Assembly: GCF_002419965.1 (NCBI RefSeq)
Contig: NZ_DIHC01000043.1
Location: 62,001-126,000 of the forward strand
DNA: 64,000 bases
Origin: Pseudomonas sp. UBA5706
GTDB taxonomy: Bacteria > Pseudomonadota > Gammaproteobacteria > Pseudomonadales > Pseudomonadaceae
Direction: 5' to 3'
The position numbers and the translations under genes are program-made. Below the pieces are notes generated by a model. That model saw nothing but the letters and a program-made list of their open reading frames with translations, did not search any database and was not told the origin of the DNA. This document shows positions 54,106 through 63,159 of the stretch, piece by piece; within the stretch, counting starts at the first letter, position 1; each line of letters starts with the position of its first letter.

Positions 54106-55476
54106 ATGAACGTCCCTCGTGAAACCATCGCAGCCATCGCCACTGCACAGGGCCGAGGCGGCGTTGGCATTGTGCGTATCTCCGGCCCGCTAGCCAGCGT
54201 CGCTGCCCAAGCGATCCTTGGAAAGCTCCCGCAACCCAGGTACGCCCACTATGGCCCCTTCCATGATGGCAATGCTCAAGTCATAGACGAAGGAATCGCC
54301 CTGTATTTCCCGGGACCCAATTCTTTCACCGGTGAGGACGTCCTGGAACTCCAGGGGCACGGTGGCCCGATTGTGCTTGATATGTTGCTCAAGCGCTGTG
54401 TACAACTCGGCAGCCGCCTGGCCCGACCAGGTGAATTCAGCGAGCGTGCATTTCTCAACGACAAGCTGGACCTGGCTCAAGCAGAAGCCATTGCTGACCT
54501 GATCGAAGCGAGTTCTGCACAGGCGGCGCGTAACGCTTTGCGTTCGCTTCAAGGCGCGTTCTCAGCGCGTGTGCATAACCTGACGGAAAAGCTGATCAAG
54601 CTGCGCATTTATGTGGAAGCCGCAATCGATTTTCCTGAAGAGGAAATAGACTTCCTTGCCGATGGCCATGTTCTAAGCCAGCTCGATGACGTACGTGCTC
54701 AGTTGTCCACAGTCTTAAGCGAAGCCAATCAGGGCGCGCTACTGCGCGATGGTATGACTGTAGTGATCGCAGGACGTCCCAATGCTGGCAAATCAAGTCT
54801 GCTCAACGCGCTGGCCGGCCGGGAGGCCGCGATTGTCACTGAAATTGCCGGGACTACGCGTGACGTGCTTCGCGAACATATCCACATCGACGGCATGCCG
54901 CTTCACGTTGTGGACACTGCAGGGTTGCGTAGTACAGAAGATCAGGTGGAAAGAATAGGCGTCGAGCGCGCATTAAAGGCCATTGGCGAAGCTGATCGGA
55001 TCCTGCTGGTCGTCGACGCGACAGCGCCAGAAGCAGCAAACCCTTTTGCACTATGGCCCGAGTTTCTCGAGGAGCGGCCCGATCCTGCTAACGTCACCCT
55101 TATTCGAAACAAGACTGACATCAGCGGTGATCCGGTCGGGTTGCAGGTCAGCCCAGATGGCCATGTCACCATTAACCTGAGCGCCAAAGCGGGTGGGGAG
55201 GGCCTGGACCTGCTGCGAGATCACCTCAAAGCCTGCATGGGTTATCAACAGACGTCTGAAAGCAGCTTTAGCGCCCGCCGGCGCCATCTGGAAGCCCTAC
55301 ACAAGGCCAGTGCTTCGTTAGAGCATGGTCGTTTGCAGCTGACCCTGGCAGGCGCTGGAGAGTTACTCGCGGAAGATCTGCGCCTGGCTCAGCAATCGCT
55401 TGGTGAAATTACCGGCGCATTCAGTTCGGATGATTTGCTAGGACGCATTTTTTCCAGCTTCTGCATCGGCAAATAA
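54106..55476 (+). CDS. mnmE: tRNA modification GTPase MnmE
   Basis: A 456-residue GTPase that with MnmG installs 5-carboxymethylaminomethyl at U34. Folate-binding N-domain, G1 motif GRPNAGKS (223-230), G3 DTAGLR, NKTD (G4) and the catalytic C-terminal CIGK are present. ATG 54106 follows AGGA. Its partner gene mnmG is separated from it by the second origin-like region. Confidence 0.97.
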   Translation: MNVPRETIAAIATAQGRGGVGIVRISGPLASVAAQAILGKLPQPRYAHYGPFHDGNAQVIDEGIALYFPGPNSFTGEDVLELQGHGGPIVLDMLLKRCVQLGSRLARPGEFSERAFLNDKLDLAQAEAIADLIEASSAQAARNALRSLQGAFSARVHNLTEKLIKLRIYVEAAIDFPEEEIDFLADGHVLSQLDDVRAQLSTVLSEANQGALLRDGMTVVIAGRPNAGKSSLLNALAGREAAIVTEIAGTTRDVLREHIHIDGMPLHVVDTAGLRSTEDQVERIGVERALKAIGEADRILLVVDATAPEAANPFALWPEFLEERPDPANVTLIRNKTDISGDPVGLQVSPDGHVTINLSAKAGGEGLDLLRDHLKACMGYQQTSESSFSARRRHLEALHKASASLEHGRLQLTLAGAGELLAEDLRLAQQSLGEITGAFSSDDLLGRIFSSFCIGK

Positions 55477-55989
55477 CGCCCTCCGTTATTCACAGGTAGG
55501 TTATCCCCGACGTGCCTGTATCAGCTATTCCTTTCTAAAGCGTCCACGTTTTGTACAAAGCGTGGATAGCGTCATCGTGTGCGTTCCTAATCCTCTCAAA
55601 ACTCCCGGCGTGAGCTTTGTGTATAACCGTCGCTTAGCCCAGTTGATAAGTACGCTTTTAGCCTGAGGACATTTGTGCCTGTGGACAACCGGCGATTTAA
55701 TCCACAGGCTTAGACACGTTATCCAATGGGTCCAGCCGTGGCTAGACACAGACTTTAAATCCTCTGTACACCTCGTATTAAAAGGCTTACGTAAATCTAT
55801 CCACAGAATCATTGCTCTCTAAACATAAACATAAAAACAAAGCTTTTATAAATTTCTTTCTTTTTAATTTCTTTAGCTGCCATTCATCCACAGCTGGTTA
55901 AATTTTGCGCAAAAGGTTCCTTTCATAGCGGTGAAGTCCCTATACTTGCCGCCAATTTCCTATTCCCCCCATTAACAGGCACGAGGTGC
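55477..55989. other. Second origin-like region (mnmE-mnmG spacer)
   Basis: 513 bp, strongly AT-rich. DnaA-box-like sites: TTATTCACA 55486-55494, TGTGTATAA 55618-55626 (minus), TGTGGACAA 55680-55688 (minus), TAATCCACA 55698-55706, CTATCCACA 55797-55805 and TCATCCACA 55884-55892. An AT-rich tract lies at 55815-55880. It aligns without gaps to oriC over about 190 bp. Pseudomonads are known to have an origin-type region here; whether it initiates is unproven. Confidence 0.75.
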
Positions 55990-57891
55990 GTGGTGGATTT
56001 CCCTTCCCGTTTTGAAGTGATCGTCGTCGGCGGCGGTCATGCCGGTACCGAGGCCGCACTGGCGTCTGCACGAATGGGTGCCAAGACACTGTTGCTCACG
56101 CATAACGTGGAAACGCTCGGCCAAATGAGTTGCAACCCAGCCATCGGTGGCATCGGCAAAAGCCATTTGGTCAAGGAGATCGACGCGCTCGGCGGGGCCA
56201 TGGCAACAGCTACTGATCTGGGCGGGATTCAATTCCGTGTGTTGAACAGCCGTAAAGGTCCGGCAGTGCGCGCTACACGCGCCCAGGCTGATCGCATTCT
56301 CTACAAAGCTGCCATTCGCGAGATCATCGAGAATCAGCCGAACCTGTGGATATTTCAGCAATCCTGCGACGACCTGATCGTCGAGCAGGATCAAGTTCGC
56401 GGTGTTGTCACCCAGATGGGTTTGCGCTTCCTGGCCGACTCGGTGGTTTTGACTACCGGCACATTTCTGGGTGGACTTATCCACATCGGTCTGCAGAACT
56501 ATTCGGGGGGCCGTGCAGGTGATCCGCCGTCCATCGCGCTGGCGCGTCGATTACGCGGACTGCCTCTGCGCGTCGGCCGCCTGAAGACAGGTACGCCACC
56601 GCGCATTGATGGTCGTTCGGTGGACTTTTCTGTGATGACGGAACAGCCGGGCGATACACCGATTCCTGTCATGTCGTTCATGGGCTCCAAAGAGCAACAT
56701 CCACGGCAGGTGAGCTGCTGGATTACTCACACCAACGCGCGGACGCATGAAATCATCGCCGCCAACCTCGATCGTTCGCCGATGTATTCCGCTGCCGGGG
56801 AGATCGAGGGGATTGGTCCACGCTATTGCCCTTCGATCGAAGACAAGATCCATCGCTTTGCCGACAAGCAAAGCCATCAGGTGTTTATCGAGCCTGAGGG
56901 GCTGACCACCCATGAGCTCTATCCGAACGGTATCTCGACTTCACTGCCGTTCGATGTGCAGTTGCAAATCGTGCGGTCGATCCACGGTATGGAAAATGCC
57001 CACATCGTTCGTCCCGGATACGCCATCGAGTACGACTATTTCGACCCGCGAGACCTGAAGTACAGCCTGGAAACGAAAGTCATTGGCGGGCTGTTTTTTG
57101 CCGGGCAAATCAACGGCACCACCGGTTACGAAGAAGCCGGTGCGCAAGGCCTGCTCGCAGGTGCCAATGCTGCACTGCGTGCCCAAGGCAAGGAAAGCTG
57201 GTGTCCTCGCCGAGATGAGGCGTACATCGGGGTGCTTGTGGATGATCTGATTACTCTGGGAACCCAAGAGCCATATCGGATGTTTACCTCTCGCGCCGAA
57301 TATCGTCTGATTCTGCGCGAAGACAACGCCGATCTTCGCCTGACCGAAAAGGGTCGCGAACTGGGTCTGATCGATGACGCCCGGTGGGCCGCTTTCTGCG
57401 CCAAATGCGAAGGCATCGAACTGGAAGAGCAGCGCTTGAAGTCCACCTGGATTCGTCCGGGGACTGAACAGGGCGATGCCGTGTCTGCTCATTTCGGCAC
57501 GCCCTTGACCCATGAATACAACCTGCTCAACCTGTTGAGCCGTCCGGAAGTGGATTATTCCAGCCTTGTAGCGCTGACAGGCAGCGCAGAGATCGCCCCA
57601 CAAGTCGCCGAACAGGTCGAGATCAAGACCAAGTACGCTGGCTACATTGACCGCCAGCAGGATGAAATCGCCCGGTTGCGCGCCAGCGAAGACACGAAAT
57701 TACCCCAGGATATCGATTACACCGGTATCTCCGGGTTGTCGAAAGAGATTCAAAGCAAGTTGGGGATAACTCGTCCTGAGACCCTGGGCCAGGCTTCGCG
57801 GATCCCCGGCGTTACCCCTGCGGCCATCTCGCTGTTGCTGATTCATTTGAAAAAACGCGGCGCGGGCCGTCAGTTGGAGCAAAGCGCTTGA
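55990..57891 (+). CDS. mnmG: tRNA uridine-5-carboxymethylaminomethyl modification enzyme MnmG
   Basis: A 633-residue FAD enzyme, partner of MnmE at U34. FAD-binding GGGHAGTEAALASARMG near the N-terminus, SCNPAIGGIGKSHLVKE, and the conserved GQINGTTGYEEAGAQGL segment are intact. GTG 55990 or 55993 is the start, after AGGTGC. Its stop overlaps rsmG (TTGA). Confidence 0.97.
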   Translation: MVDFPSRFEVIVVGGGHAGTEAALASARMGAKTLLLTHNVETLGQMSCNPAIGGIGKSHLVKEIDALGGAMATATDLGGIQFRVLNSRKGPAVRATRAQADRILYKAAIREIIENQPNLWIFQQSCDDLIVEQDQVRGVVTQMGLRFLADSVVLTTGTFLGGLIHIGLQNYSGGRAGDPPSIALARRLRGLPLRVGRLKTGTPPRIDGRSVDFSVMTEQPGDTPIPVMSFMGSKEQHPRQVSCWITHTNARTHEIIAANLDRSPMYSAAGEIEGIGPRYCPSIEDKIHRFADKQSHQVFIEPEGLTTHELYPNGISTSLPFDVQLQIVRSIHGMENAHIVRPGYAIEYDYFDPRDLKYSLETKVIGGLFFAGQINGTTGYEEAGAQGLLAGANAALRAQGKESWCPRRDEAYIGVLVDDLITLGTQEPYRMFTSRAEYRLILREDNADLRLTEKGRELGLIDDARWAAFCAKCEGIELEEQRLKSTWIRPGTEQGDAVSAHFGTPLTHEYNLLNLLSRPEVDYSSLVALTGSAEIAPQVAEQVEIKTKYAGYIDRQQDEIARLRASEDTKLPQDIDYTGISGLSKEIQSKLGITRPETLGQASRIPGVTPAAISLLLIHLKKRGAGRQLEQSA

Positions 57892-58532
57892 GTTCTATGG
57901 TCACCCCGCAGCACGCAGAAGAATTAGCTTTGGGCGCCCGAGAACTGGGCGTTCAGTTGAGCGAAGCGCAACACAGCCAGTTACTGGGTTATCTGTCCCT
58001 GCTCATCAAGTGGAACAAGGCGTATAACCTGACCGCCGTTCGCGATCCTGACGAAATGGTTTCCCGCCATTTGCTCGATAGTCTGAGCGTCGTGCCATTC
58101 ATCAAGGGCGATCGTCAGTTGGACGTAGGCAGTGGTGGCGGCATGCCTGGCATTCCACTGGCGATCCTCTTTCCGGAGATGAACGTCACGGTGTTGGACA
58201 GTAACGGCAAGAAGACCCGGTTTCTGACCCAGGTCAAACTTGAGCTCAAGCTAGACAACCTGGAAGTTATCCACAGCCGTGCAGAAGCGTTCCAGCCGCC
58301 TATGCCCTTTACCGGCATCATTTCCCGCGCGTTCAGCAGTCTCGAAGATTTTACCCAATGGACTCGCCACATGGGCGACAGCGAAACGCGATGGCTGGCG
58401 ATGAAAGGTCTGCATCCTGCTGACGAACTGGTAGCATTGCCCGCAGATTTTCATCTGGAAAGCGCGCAAGCCTTGGCCGTACCCGGTTGCCAAGGTCAAC
58501 GGCATCTGCTGATACTGCGCCGCACGGCATGA
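57888..58532 (+). CDS. rsmG: 16S rRNA (guanine527-N7)-methyltransferase
   Basis: A 214-residue methyltransferase acting on G527 of 16S rRNA; loss gives low-level streptomycin resistance in many bacteria. Motifs NLTAVRDPDEMVSRHLLDSL, SAM loop VGSGGGMPGIPLAI and ISRAFSSLEDF are present. TTG 57888 overlaps the mnmG stop; ATG 57897 is an alternative. parA follows 18 bp on. Confidence 0.96.
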   Translation: MSSMVTPQHAEELALGARELGVQLSEAQHSQLLGYLSLLIKWNKAYNLTAVRDPDEMVSRHLLDSLSVVPFIKGDRQLDVGSGGGMPGIPLAILFPEMNVTVLDSNGKKTRFLTQVKLELKLDNLEVIHSRAEAFQPPMPFTGIISRAFSSLEDFTQWTRHMGDSETRWLAMKGLHPADELVALPADFHLESAQALAVPGCQGQRHLLILRRTA

Positions 58533-58550
58533 CAGGGAACACACGCAAGA

Positions 58551-59345
58551 ATGGCTAAGGTATTCGCGATAGCGAACCAAAAAGGGGGAGTGGGTAAAAC
58601 CACCACCTGCATCAACCTCGCAGCGTCGCTGGTCGCAACCAAGCGTCGGGTGTTGTTGATCGACCTCGATCCTCAAGGCAACGCTACCATGGGCAGCGGT
58701 GTGGACAAGCATGCGCTGGAACACTCGGTCTACGATTTGCTTATCGGGGAGTGCGACCTGAGCCAGGCCATGCATTTCTCCGAGCATGGCGGTTATCAAC
58801 TTCTGCCTGCCAACCGCGACCTGACCGCTGCCGAAGTGGTGCTGCTTGAAATGCAGATGAAAGAATCCCGGCTGCGAACCGCGTTGGCGCCGATTCGCGA
58901 TAACTACGATTACATTCTCATCGATTGCCCGCCGTCGCTATCGATGCTGACGCTCAACGCGCTAGTCGCCGCTGATGGCGTGATCATCCCCATGCAGTGC
59001 GAGTACTTTGCGCTCGAAGGGCTGAGCGACCTTGTGGATAACATCAAACGCATCGCTGAACTGCTCAATCCACAACTCAAGATCGAAGGTCTGCTGCGAA
59101 CTATGTATGACCCGCGTCTGAGTCTGATCAACGACGTTTCCGCTCAGCTCAAGGAACACTTCGGCGACCAACTGTACGACACGGTCATTCCGCGCAATAT
59201 TCGTCTGGCCGAGGCGCCAAGCTTCGGCATGCCGGCGCTCGCCTACGACAAAACGTCGCGTGGTGCGCTGGCTTACCTTGCGCTGGCTGGTGAGATGGTC
59301 CGTCGTCAACGTCGCGGCACCCGCACAGCCGCCCAGCCCACTTAA
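58551..59345 (+). CDS. parA: Chromosome partitioning ATPase ParA
   Basis: A 264-residue Walker-type ATPase moving newly replicated origins apart. Deviant Walker A KGGVGKTT (11-18, with the signature first Lys), DLDPQGNATMG and the DCPPSLSMLTLNAL switch are present; there is no N-terminal DNA-binding extension, as for chromosomal ParA/Soj. It acts with ParB and the parS sites near gyrB-recF. Confidence 0.97.
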   Translation: MAKVFAIANQKGGVGKTTTCINLAASLVATKRRVLLIDLDPQGNATMGSGVDKHALEHSVYDLLIGECDLSQAMHFSEHGGYQLLPANRDLTAAEVVLLEMQMKESRLRTALAPIRDNYDYILIDCPPSLSMLTLNALVAADGVIIPMQCEYFALEGLSDLVDNIKRIAELLNPQLKIEGLLRTMYDPRLSLINDVSAQLKEHFGDQLYDTVIPRNIRLAEAPSFGMPALAYDKTSRGALAYLALAGEMVRRQRRGTRTAAQPT

Positions 59346-59354
59346 GGAAATTCC

Positions 59355-60227
59355 ATGGCCGTCAAGAAACGAGGACTCGGACGTGGGCTGGACGCACTTC
59401 TTAGCAGTCCTACCGTCAGTGCTTTGGAAGAACAGGCTGTCAAAGCCGACCAACGTGAACTGCAGCATCTGCCGCTGGATCTGATCCAGCGCGGAAAATA
59501 TCAGCCACGTCGGGATATGGACCCGCAAGCGCTTGAAGAGCTGGCCAGTTCGATCAAGGCCCAGGGTGTCATGCAGCCAATCGTGGTTCGCCCGATTGCC
59601 GATAACCGCTTTGAGATCATTGCCGGCGAACGCCGCTGGCGTGCCAGTCAGCAAGCGGGTGTGGATACGATTCCGGCAATGGTGCGCGATGTCCCTGACG
59701 AGGCTGCCATTGCGATGGCCCTCATAGAGAATATCCAGCGCGAGGACCTCAACCCGATCGAGGAGGCCATAGCGCTGCAGCGTTTACAGCATGAATTCCA
59801 ACTGACACAGCAACAGGTCGCCGAAGCTGTCGGTAAGTCTCGTGTGAGCGTGGCTAACCTGTTGCGGCTAATCGCCTTGCCTGAAGTGATCAAGACCATG
59901 CTCTCCCACGGCGACCTGGAAATGGGTCACGCCCGTGCCTTGCTTGGCCTGCCTGAAGAACGGCAAGTCGAAGGGGCGCGACATGTTGTCGCACGCGGGC
60001 TGACCGTGCGCCAGACTGAGGCACTTGTGCGCCAGTGGTTGAGTGGTAAACAAGAGCCTGTCGCTCCCGTTAAAGCCGACCCGGATATCACCCGTCTCGA
60101 ACAGCGTCTGGCCGAGCGCCTAGGCTCTGCGGTGCAGATTCGCCATGGCCAAAAGGGAAAAGGCCAGCTGGTGATTCGCTATAACTCGCTTGACGAGTTG
60201 CAAGGTGTCCTCGCACACATCCGCTGA
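59355..60227 (+). CDS. parB: Chromosome partitioning protein ParB
   Basis: A 290-residue ParB: N-terminal basic segment RGLGRGLDALL that contacts ParA, the CTP-binding ParB/Srx domain (VRPIADNRFEIIAGERRWRAS, with the GERR motif), then HTH (TQQQVAEAVGKSRVSVANLLRL) and a C-terminal dimerisation domain. It binds parS. It starts 9 bp after parA. Confidence 0.97.
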   Translation: MAVKKRGLGRGLDALLSSPTVSALEEQAVKADQRELQHLPLDLIQRGKYQPRRDMDPQALEELASSIKAQGVMQPIVVRPIADNRFEIIAGERRWRASQQAGVDTIPAMVRDVPDEAAIAMALIENIQREDLNPIEEAIALQRLQHEFQLTQQQVAEAVGKSRVSVANLLRLIALPEVIKTMLSHGDLEMGHARALLGLPEERQVEGARHVVARGLTVRQTEALVRQWLSGKQEPVAPVKADPDITRLEQRLAERLGSAVQIRHGQKGKGQLVIRYNSLDELQGVLAHIR

Positions 60228-60271
60228 AACAAATGATGCGTAGCGCGTAGTCGGAAATCACTACCCGGCAG

Positions 60272-60300
60272 TTGAATAGGGGCTGAACCGCCCCTATACT
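60272..60300 (+). promoter_or_regulatory. Sigma70-type promoter of the atp operon
   Basis: TTGAAT (60272-60277) and TATACT (60295-60300) with a 17 bp spacer, 74 bp before the atpI start. It fits a strong housekeeping promoter for atpIBEFHA. Confidence 0.78.
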
Positions 60301-60373
60301 CTGCGCGCATTTTGTCGGCACAAATTATGCCAAGTTATTGATTTTGGCGGCTGGCACCCGAGGAGCCCATGCG

Positions 60374-60781
60374 ATGGAGACACGCAAGCCAGACCGCCTG
60401 CCATTCCATCGTTTGGCTGTTTTCCCGGTATTGCTGGCACAATTGATTGTCCTGCTACTGGCAGCGGTGACGCTTTGGCAGTGGCATGGAGTCGTAGCTG
60501 GATACTCGGGCCTTTGTGGAGGCCTGATAGCTTGGCTGCCCAATGTGTATTTTGCTCATAAGGCGTTCCGGTATTCCGGCGCCAGGGCGGCGCAAGCCAT
60601 CGTTCGGTCGTTCTACGCCGGCGAGGCAGGCAAACTGATTTTTACGGCAGTGCTGTTTGCACTGACCTTTGCAGGTGTGAAGCCGCTGGCCCCGCTGGCG
60701 GTCTTCGGCGTGTTCATGCTGACCCAGTTGGTCAGCTGGTTCGCTCCCCTGCTAATGAGAACAAGACTTTCGAGACCTTAG
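60374..60781 (+). CDS. atpI: ATP synthase protein I
   Basis: A 135-residue protein with four hydrophobic segments, a member of the AtpI family that helps assemble the c-ring. Position as first gene before atpB is diagnostic. ATG 60374 has GGAGCC upstream; a second ATG five bases earlier is out of frame. Confidence 0.9.
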   Translation: METRKPDRLPFHRLAVFPVLLAQLIVLLLAAVTLWQWHGVVAGYSGLCGGLIAWLPNVYFAHKAFRYSGARAAQAIVRSFYAGEAGKLIFTAVLFALTFAGVKPLAPLAVFGVFMLTQLVSWFAPLLMRTRLSRP

Positions 60782-60797
60782 GGCGTTTGAGGCAACC

Positions 60798-61667
60798 ATG
60801 GCAGAGCAAACAGCTTCGGGCTATATCCAGCACCACTTGCAGAACTTGACCTTCGGTCATTTGCCTGACGGCACTTGGGGCTTCGCGCATTCTGCTGCAG
60901 AAGCAAAAGAAATGGGCTTTTGGGCTTTCCACCTCGATACTCTCGGCTGGTCGGTGGCTCTGGGTCTGATCTTCGTCCTGATCTTCCGTCTGGCCGCCAA
61001 GAAGGCGACTTCCGGTCAACCCGGCGCGCTGCAGAACTTCGTTGAAGTGCTGATCGAATTCGTCGATGGCAGCGTTAAAGACAGCTTCCATGGTCGCAGC
61101 GCGGTCATCGCTCCACTGGCGCTGACCATTTTCGTCTGGGTATTCCTGATGAACGCGGTCGACCTGGTGCCCGTCGACTGGATCCCTCAGGTAGCCGTAT
61201 GGATTTCTGGTGACCACCACATTCCGTTCCGCGCGGTATCAACCACCGACCCTAACGCAACCATCGGTATGGCGCTTTCGGTCTTCGCTCTGATCATTTT
61301 CTACAGTATCAAGGTCAAGGGAATCGGCGGTTTCATTGGTGAACTGACCCTGCATCCGTTCGGTAGCAAGAACGTATTCGTGCAGGCCCTGTTGATTCCT
61401 GTGAACTTCCTGCTTGAATTCGTGACTCTGATCGCTAAACCGGTTTCCCTGGCTTTGCGTCTGTTCGGCAACATGTATGCAGGCGAACTGGTGTTTATCC
61501 TGATCGCCGTCATGTTCGGCAGTGGCCTGCTCTGGCTGAGCGGTCTGGGCGTGGTTCTGCAATGGGCGTGGGCTGTATTCCACATCCTGATCATCACCCT
61601 GCAAGCGTTCATCTTCATGATGCTGACCATCGTCTACCTGTCGATGGCTCACGAAGATAACCATTAA
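60798..61667 (+). CDS. atpB: ATP synthase F0 subunit a
   Basis: A 289-residue membrane subunit forming the proton half-channels. The essential Arg in the FGNMYAGEL-preceding helix (KPVSLALRLFGNMYAGE) is present. Helices continue to the Met/Leu-rich C-terminus. Second gene of the operon. Confidence 0.96.
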   Translation: MAEQTASGYIQHHLQNLTFGHLPDGTWGFAHSAAEAKEMGFWAFHLDTLGWSVALGLIFVLIFRLAAKKATSGQPGALQNFVEVLIEFVDGSVKDSFHGRSAVIAPLALTIFVWVFLMNAVDLVPVDWIPQVAVWISGDHHIPFRAVSTTDPNATIGMALSVFALIIFYSIKVKGIGGFIGELTLHPFGSKNVFVQALLIPVNFLLEFVTLIAKPVSLALRLFGNMYAGELVFILIAVMFGSGLLWLSGLGVVLQWAWAVFHILIITLQAFIFMMLTIVYLSMAHEDNH

Positions 61668-61691
61668 GACCCGCCTGGCGAGTCTGATGAT

Positions 61692-61711
61692 CCCCTCACT
61701 GCGGTGAGGGG
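61692..61711 (+). promoter_or_regulatory. Hairpin in the atpB-atpE spacer
   Basis: CCCCTCAC / GTGAGGGG stem with a TGCG loop in the 136 bp spacer, with no T-run afterwards, so not a terminator. A position ahead of atpE suggests an mRNA-processing or stability role, which would fit the high demand for the c subunit. The AT-rich leader and GGGAGGAAAG follow at 61740-61800. Confidence 0.6.
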
Positions 61712-61803
61712 GCGCCCGCGAGGGCTTGATGTAAGAAACGATTTTGTTTTACCGCTTTAATTAAAAAAACCTAACCAATACGACGTAAAAGTCGGGAGGA
61801 AAG

Positions 61804-62061
61804 ATGGAAACTGTAGTTGGTCTAACTGCTATCGCTGTTGCACTGCTGATCGGCCTGGGCGCACTGGGTACTGCAATCGGTTTCGGCCTGCTGGGCGGTA
61901 AATTTCTGGAAGGCGCCGCGCGTCAACCAGAAATGGTTCCAATGCTGCAAGTCAAAATGTTCATCGTGGCTGGTCTGCTCGACGCCGTAACCATGATCGG
62001 TGTTGGTATCGCTCTGTTCTTCACTTTTGCGAACCCCTTCGTTGGTCAACTCGCTGGCTAA
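61804..62061 (+). CDS. atpE: ATP synthase F0 subunit c
   Basis: An 85-residue two-helix hairpin; proton-binding Asp60 lies in the second helix ([14 protein letters not shown]), with the polar loop AARQPE between helices. It lacks the Gln/Glu/Ser ligand set of sodium-type c subunits, so it should use protons. A strong GGGAGGAAAG site lies immediately before the ATG. Confidence 0.97.
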
Positions 62062-62118
62062 TCGCTCGAATTTTCGAGTTGATTGGTGTGATGGACAACG
62101 AACGAGCGAGGTGTTGGC

Positions 62119-62589
62119 GTGAACATTAATGCAACCCTGATTGGCCAGTCCGTTGCGTTCTTCATTTTTGTGCTGTTCTGCATGAAGTTCGTGTGGCCTC
62201 CGGTCATCGCGGCTTTGCACGAACGTCAGAAGAAGATCGCGGATGGACTGGACGCTGCCACCCGAGCAGCTCGCGACCTGGAACTGGCCCAAGATAAAGT
62301 GGGTCAGCAACTGCGCGAAGCAAAGGCTCAGGCAGCTGAAATCATTGAGCAAGCCAAGAAGCGCGGTACTCAGATCGTCGACGAAGCCCGTGAACAGGCC
62401 CGTGTCGATGCTGACCGCATCAAGGCTCAGGCTCAGGCCGAGATCGAGCAGGAACTGAACGGCGTCAAAGACGCGCTGCGCGCCCAATTGGGCAGCCTGG
62501 CCGTCAACGGCGCAGAGAAGATCCTGGGTGCCACAATCGATCAAAACGCGCACGCGGAGCTGGTTAACAAACTGGCTGCAGAAATCTAA
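62119..62589 (+). CDS. atpF: ATP synthase F0 subunit b
   Basis: A 156-residue peripheral-stalk subunit: one N-terminal membrane helix (SVAFFIFVLFCMKFVWPP) then a long charged coiled coil (residues 35-150). Starts with GTG 62119, following GAGGTG. Fourth gene of the operon. Confidence 0.96.
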   Translation: MNINATLIGQSVAFFIFVLFCMKFVWPPVIAALHERQKKIADGLDAATRAARDLELAQDKVGQQLREAKAQAAEIIEQAKKRGTQIVDEAREQARVDADRIKAQAQAEIEQELNGVKDALRAQLGSLAVNGAEKILGATIDQNAHAELVNKLAAEI

Positions 62590-62601
62590 GCGAGGGCGAT
62601 C

Positions 62602-63138
62602 ATGGCAGAACTGACCACGTTGGCCCGACCTTACGCTAAGGCAGCCTTCGAGCATGCCCAGGCCCACCAGCAGCTGGCCAATTGGTCAGCCATGCTCGGC
62701 CTGGCTGCTGCAGTGTCGCAAGACGACACAATGCAGCGCATGCTCAAGGCCCCGCGACTGACGAGCGCAGACAAGGCCGCCACTTTTATTGAAGTGTGCG
62801 GCGACAAGTTCGATGCCAAGGCACAGAATTTCATCCACGTCGTTGCTGAAAACGACCGTCTCCAGCTTCTGCCGGAGATTTCCGAACTGTTCGAGCTGTA
62901 CAAGGCTGAGCAGGAAAAATCGGTAGATGTGGATGTCACCAGTGCCTTCGCATTGAACCAAGAACAGCAAGACAAACTCGCCAAGGTTCTCAGTGCACGG
63001 CTCGGCCGGGAAGTGCGCCTGCATGCTGCGGAGGATGCTGCCCTGATAGGTGGTGTCATCATTCGCGCCGGCGACCTGGTTATCGATGGCTCAGTTCGCG
63101 GCAAACTCGCGCAACTAGCCGAAGCATTGAAATCTTGA
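62602..63138 (+). CDS. atpH: ATP synthase F1 subunit delta
   Basis: A 178-residue subunit linking the b stalk to the alpha3beta3 head. N-terminal LARPYAKAAFEHA and the C-terminal GVIIRAGDLVIDGSVRGKL segments are diagnostic. 12 bp after atpF; atpA begins 21 bp on. Confidence 0.96.
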   Translation: MAELTTLARPYAKAAFEHAQAHQQLANWSAMLGLAAAVSQDDTMQRMLKAPRLTSADKAATFIEVCGDKFDAKAQNFIHVVAENDRLQLLPEISELFELYKAEQEKSVDVDVTSAFALNQEQQDKLAKVLSARLGREVRLHAAEDAALIGGVIIRAGDLVIDGSVRGKLAQLAEALKS

Positions 63139-63159
63139 GTTTGAAGGGGCAGCAGAGCA

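Noticed and set aside
51760..55476. Unusual gene fusion or insertion in the rnpA-yidD-yidC-mnmE stretch
   Set aside because: Lengths, overlaps and motifs are all those of the standard Pseudomonas arrangement.
61692..61711. Terminator between atpB and atpE
   Set aside because: There is no T-run and atpE must be cotranscribed with the operon; treated as an mRNA structure instead.
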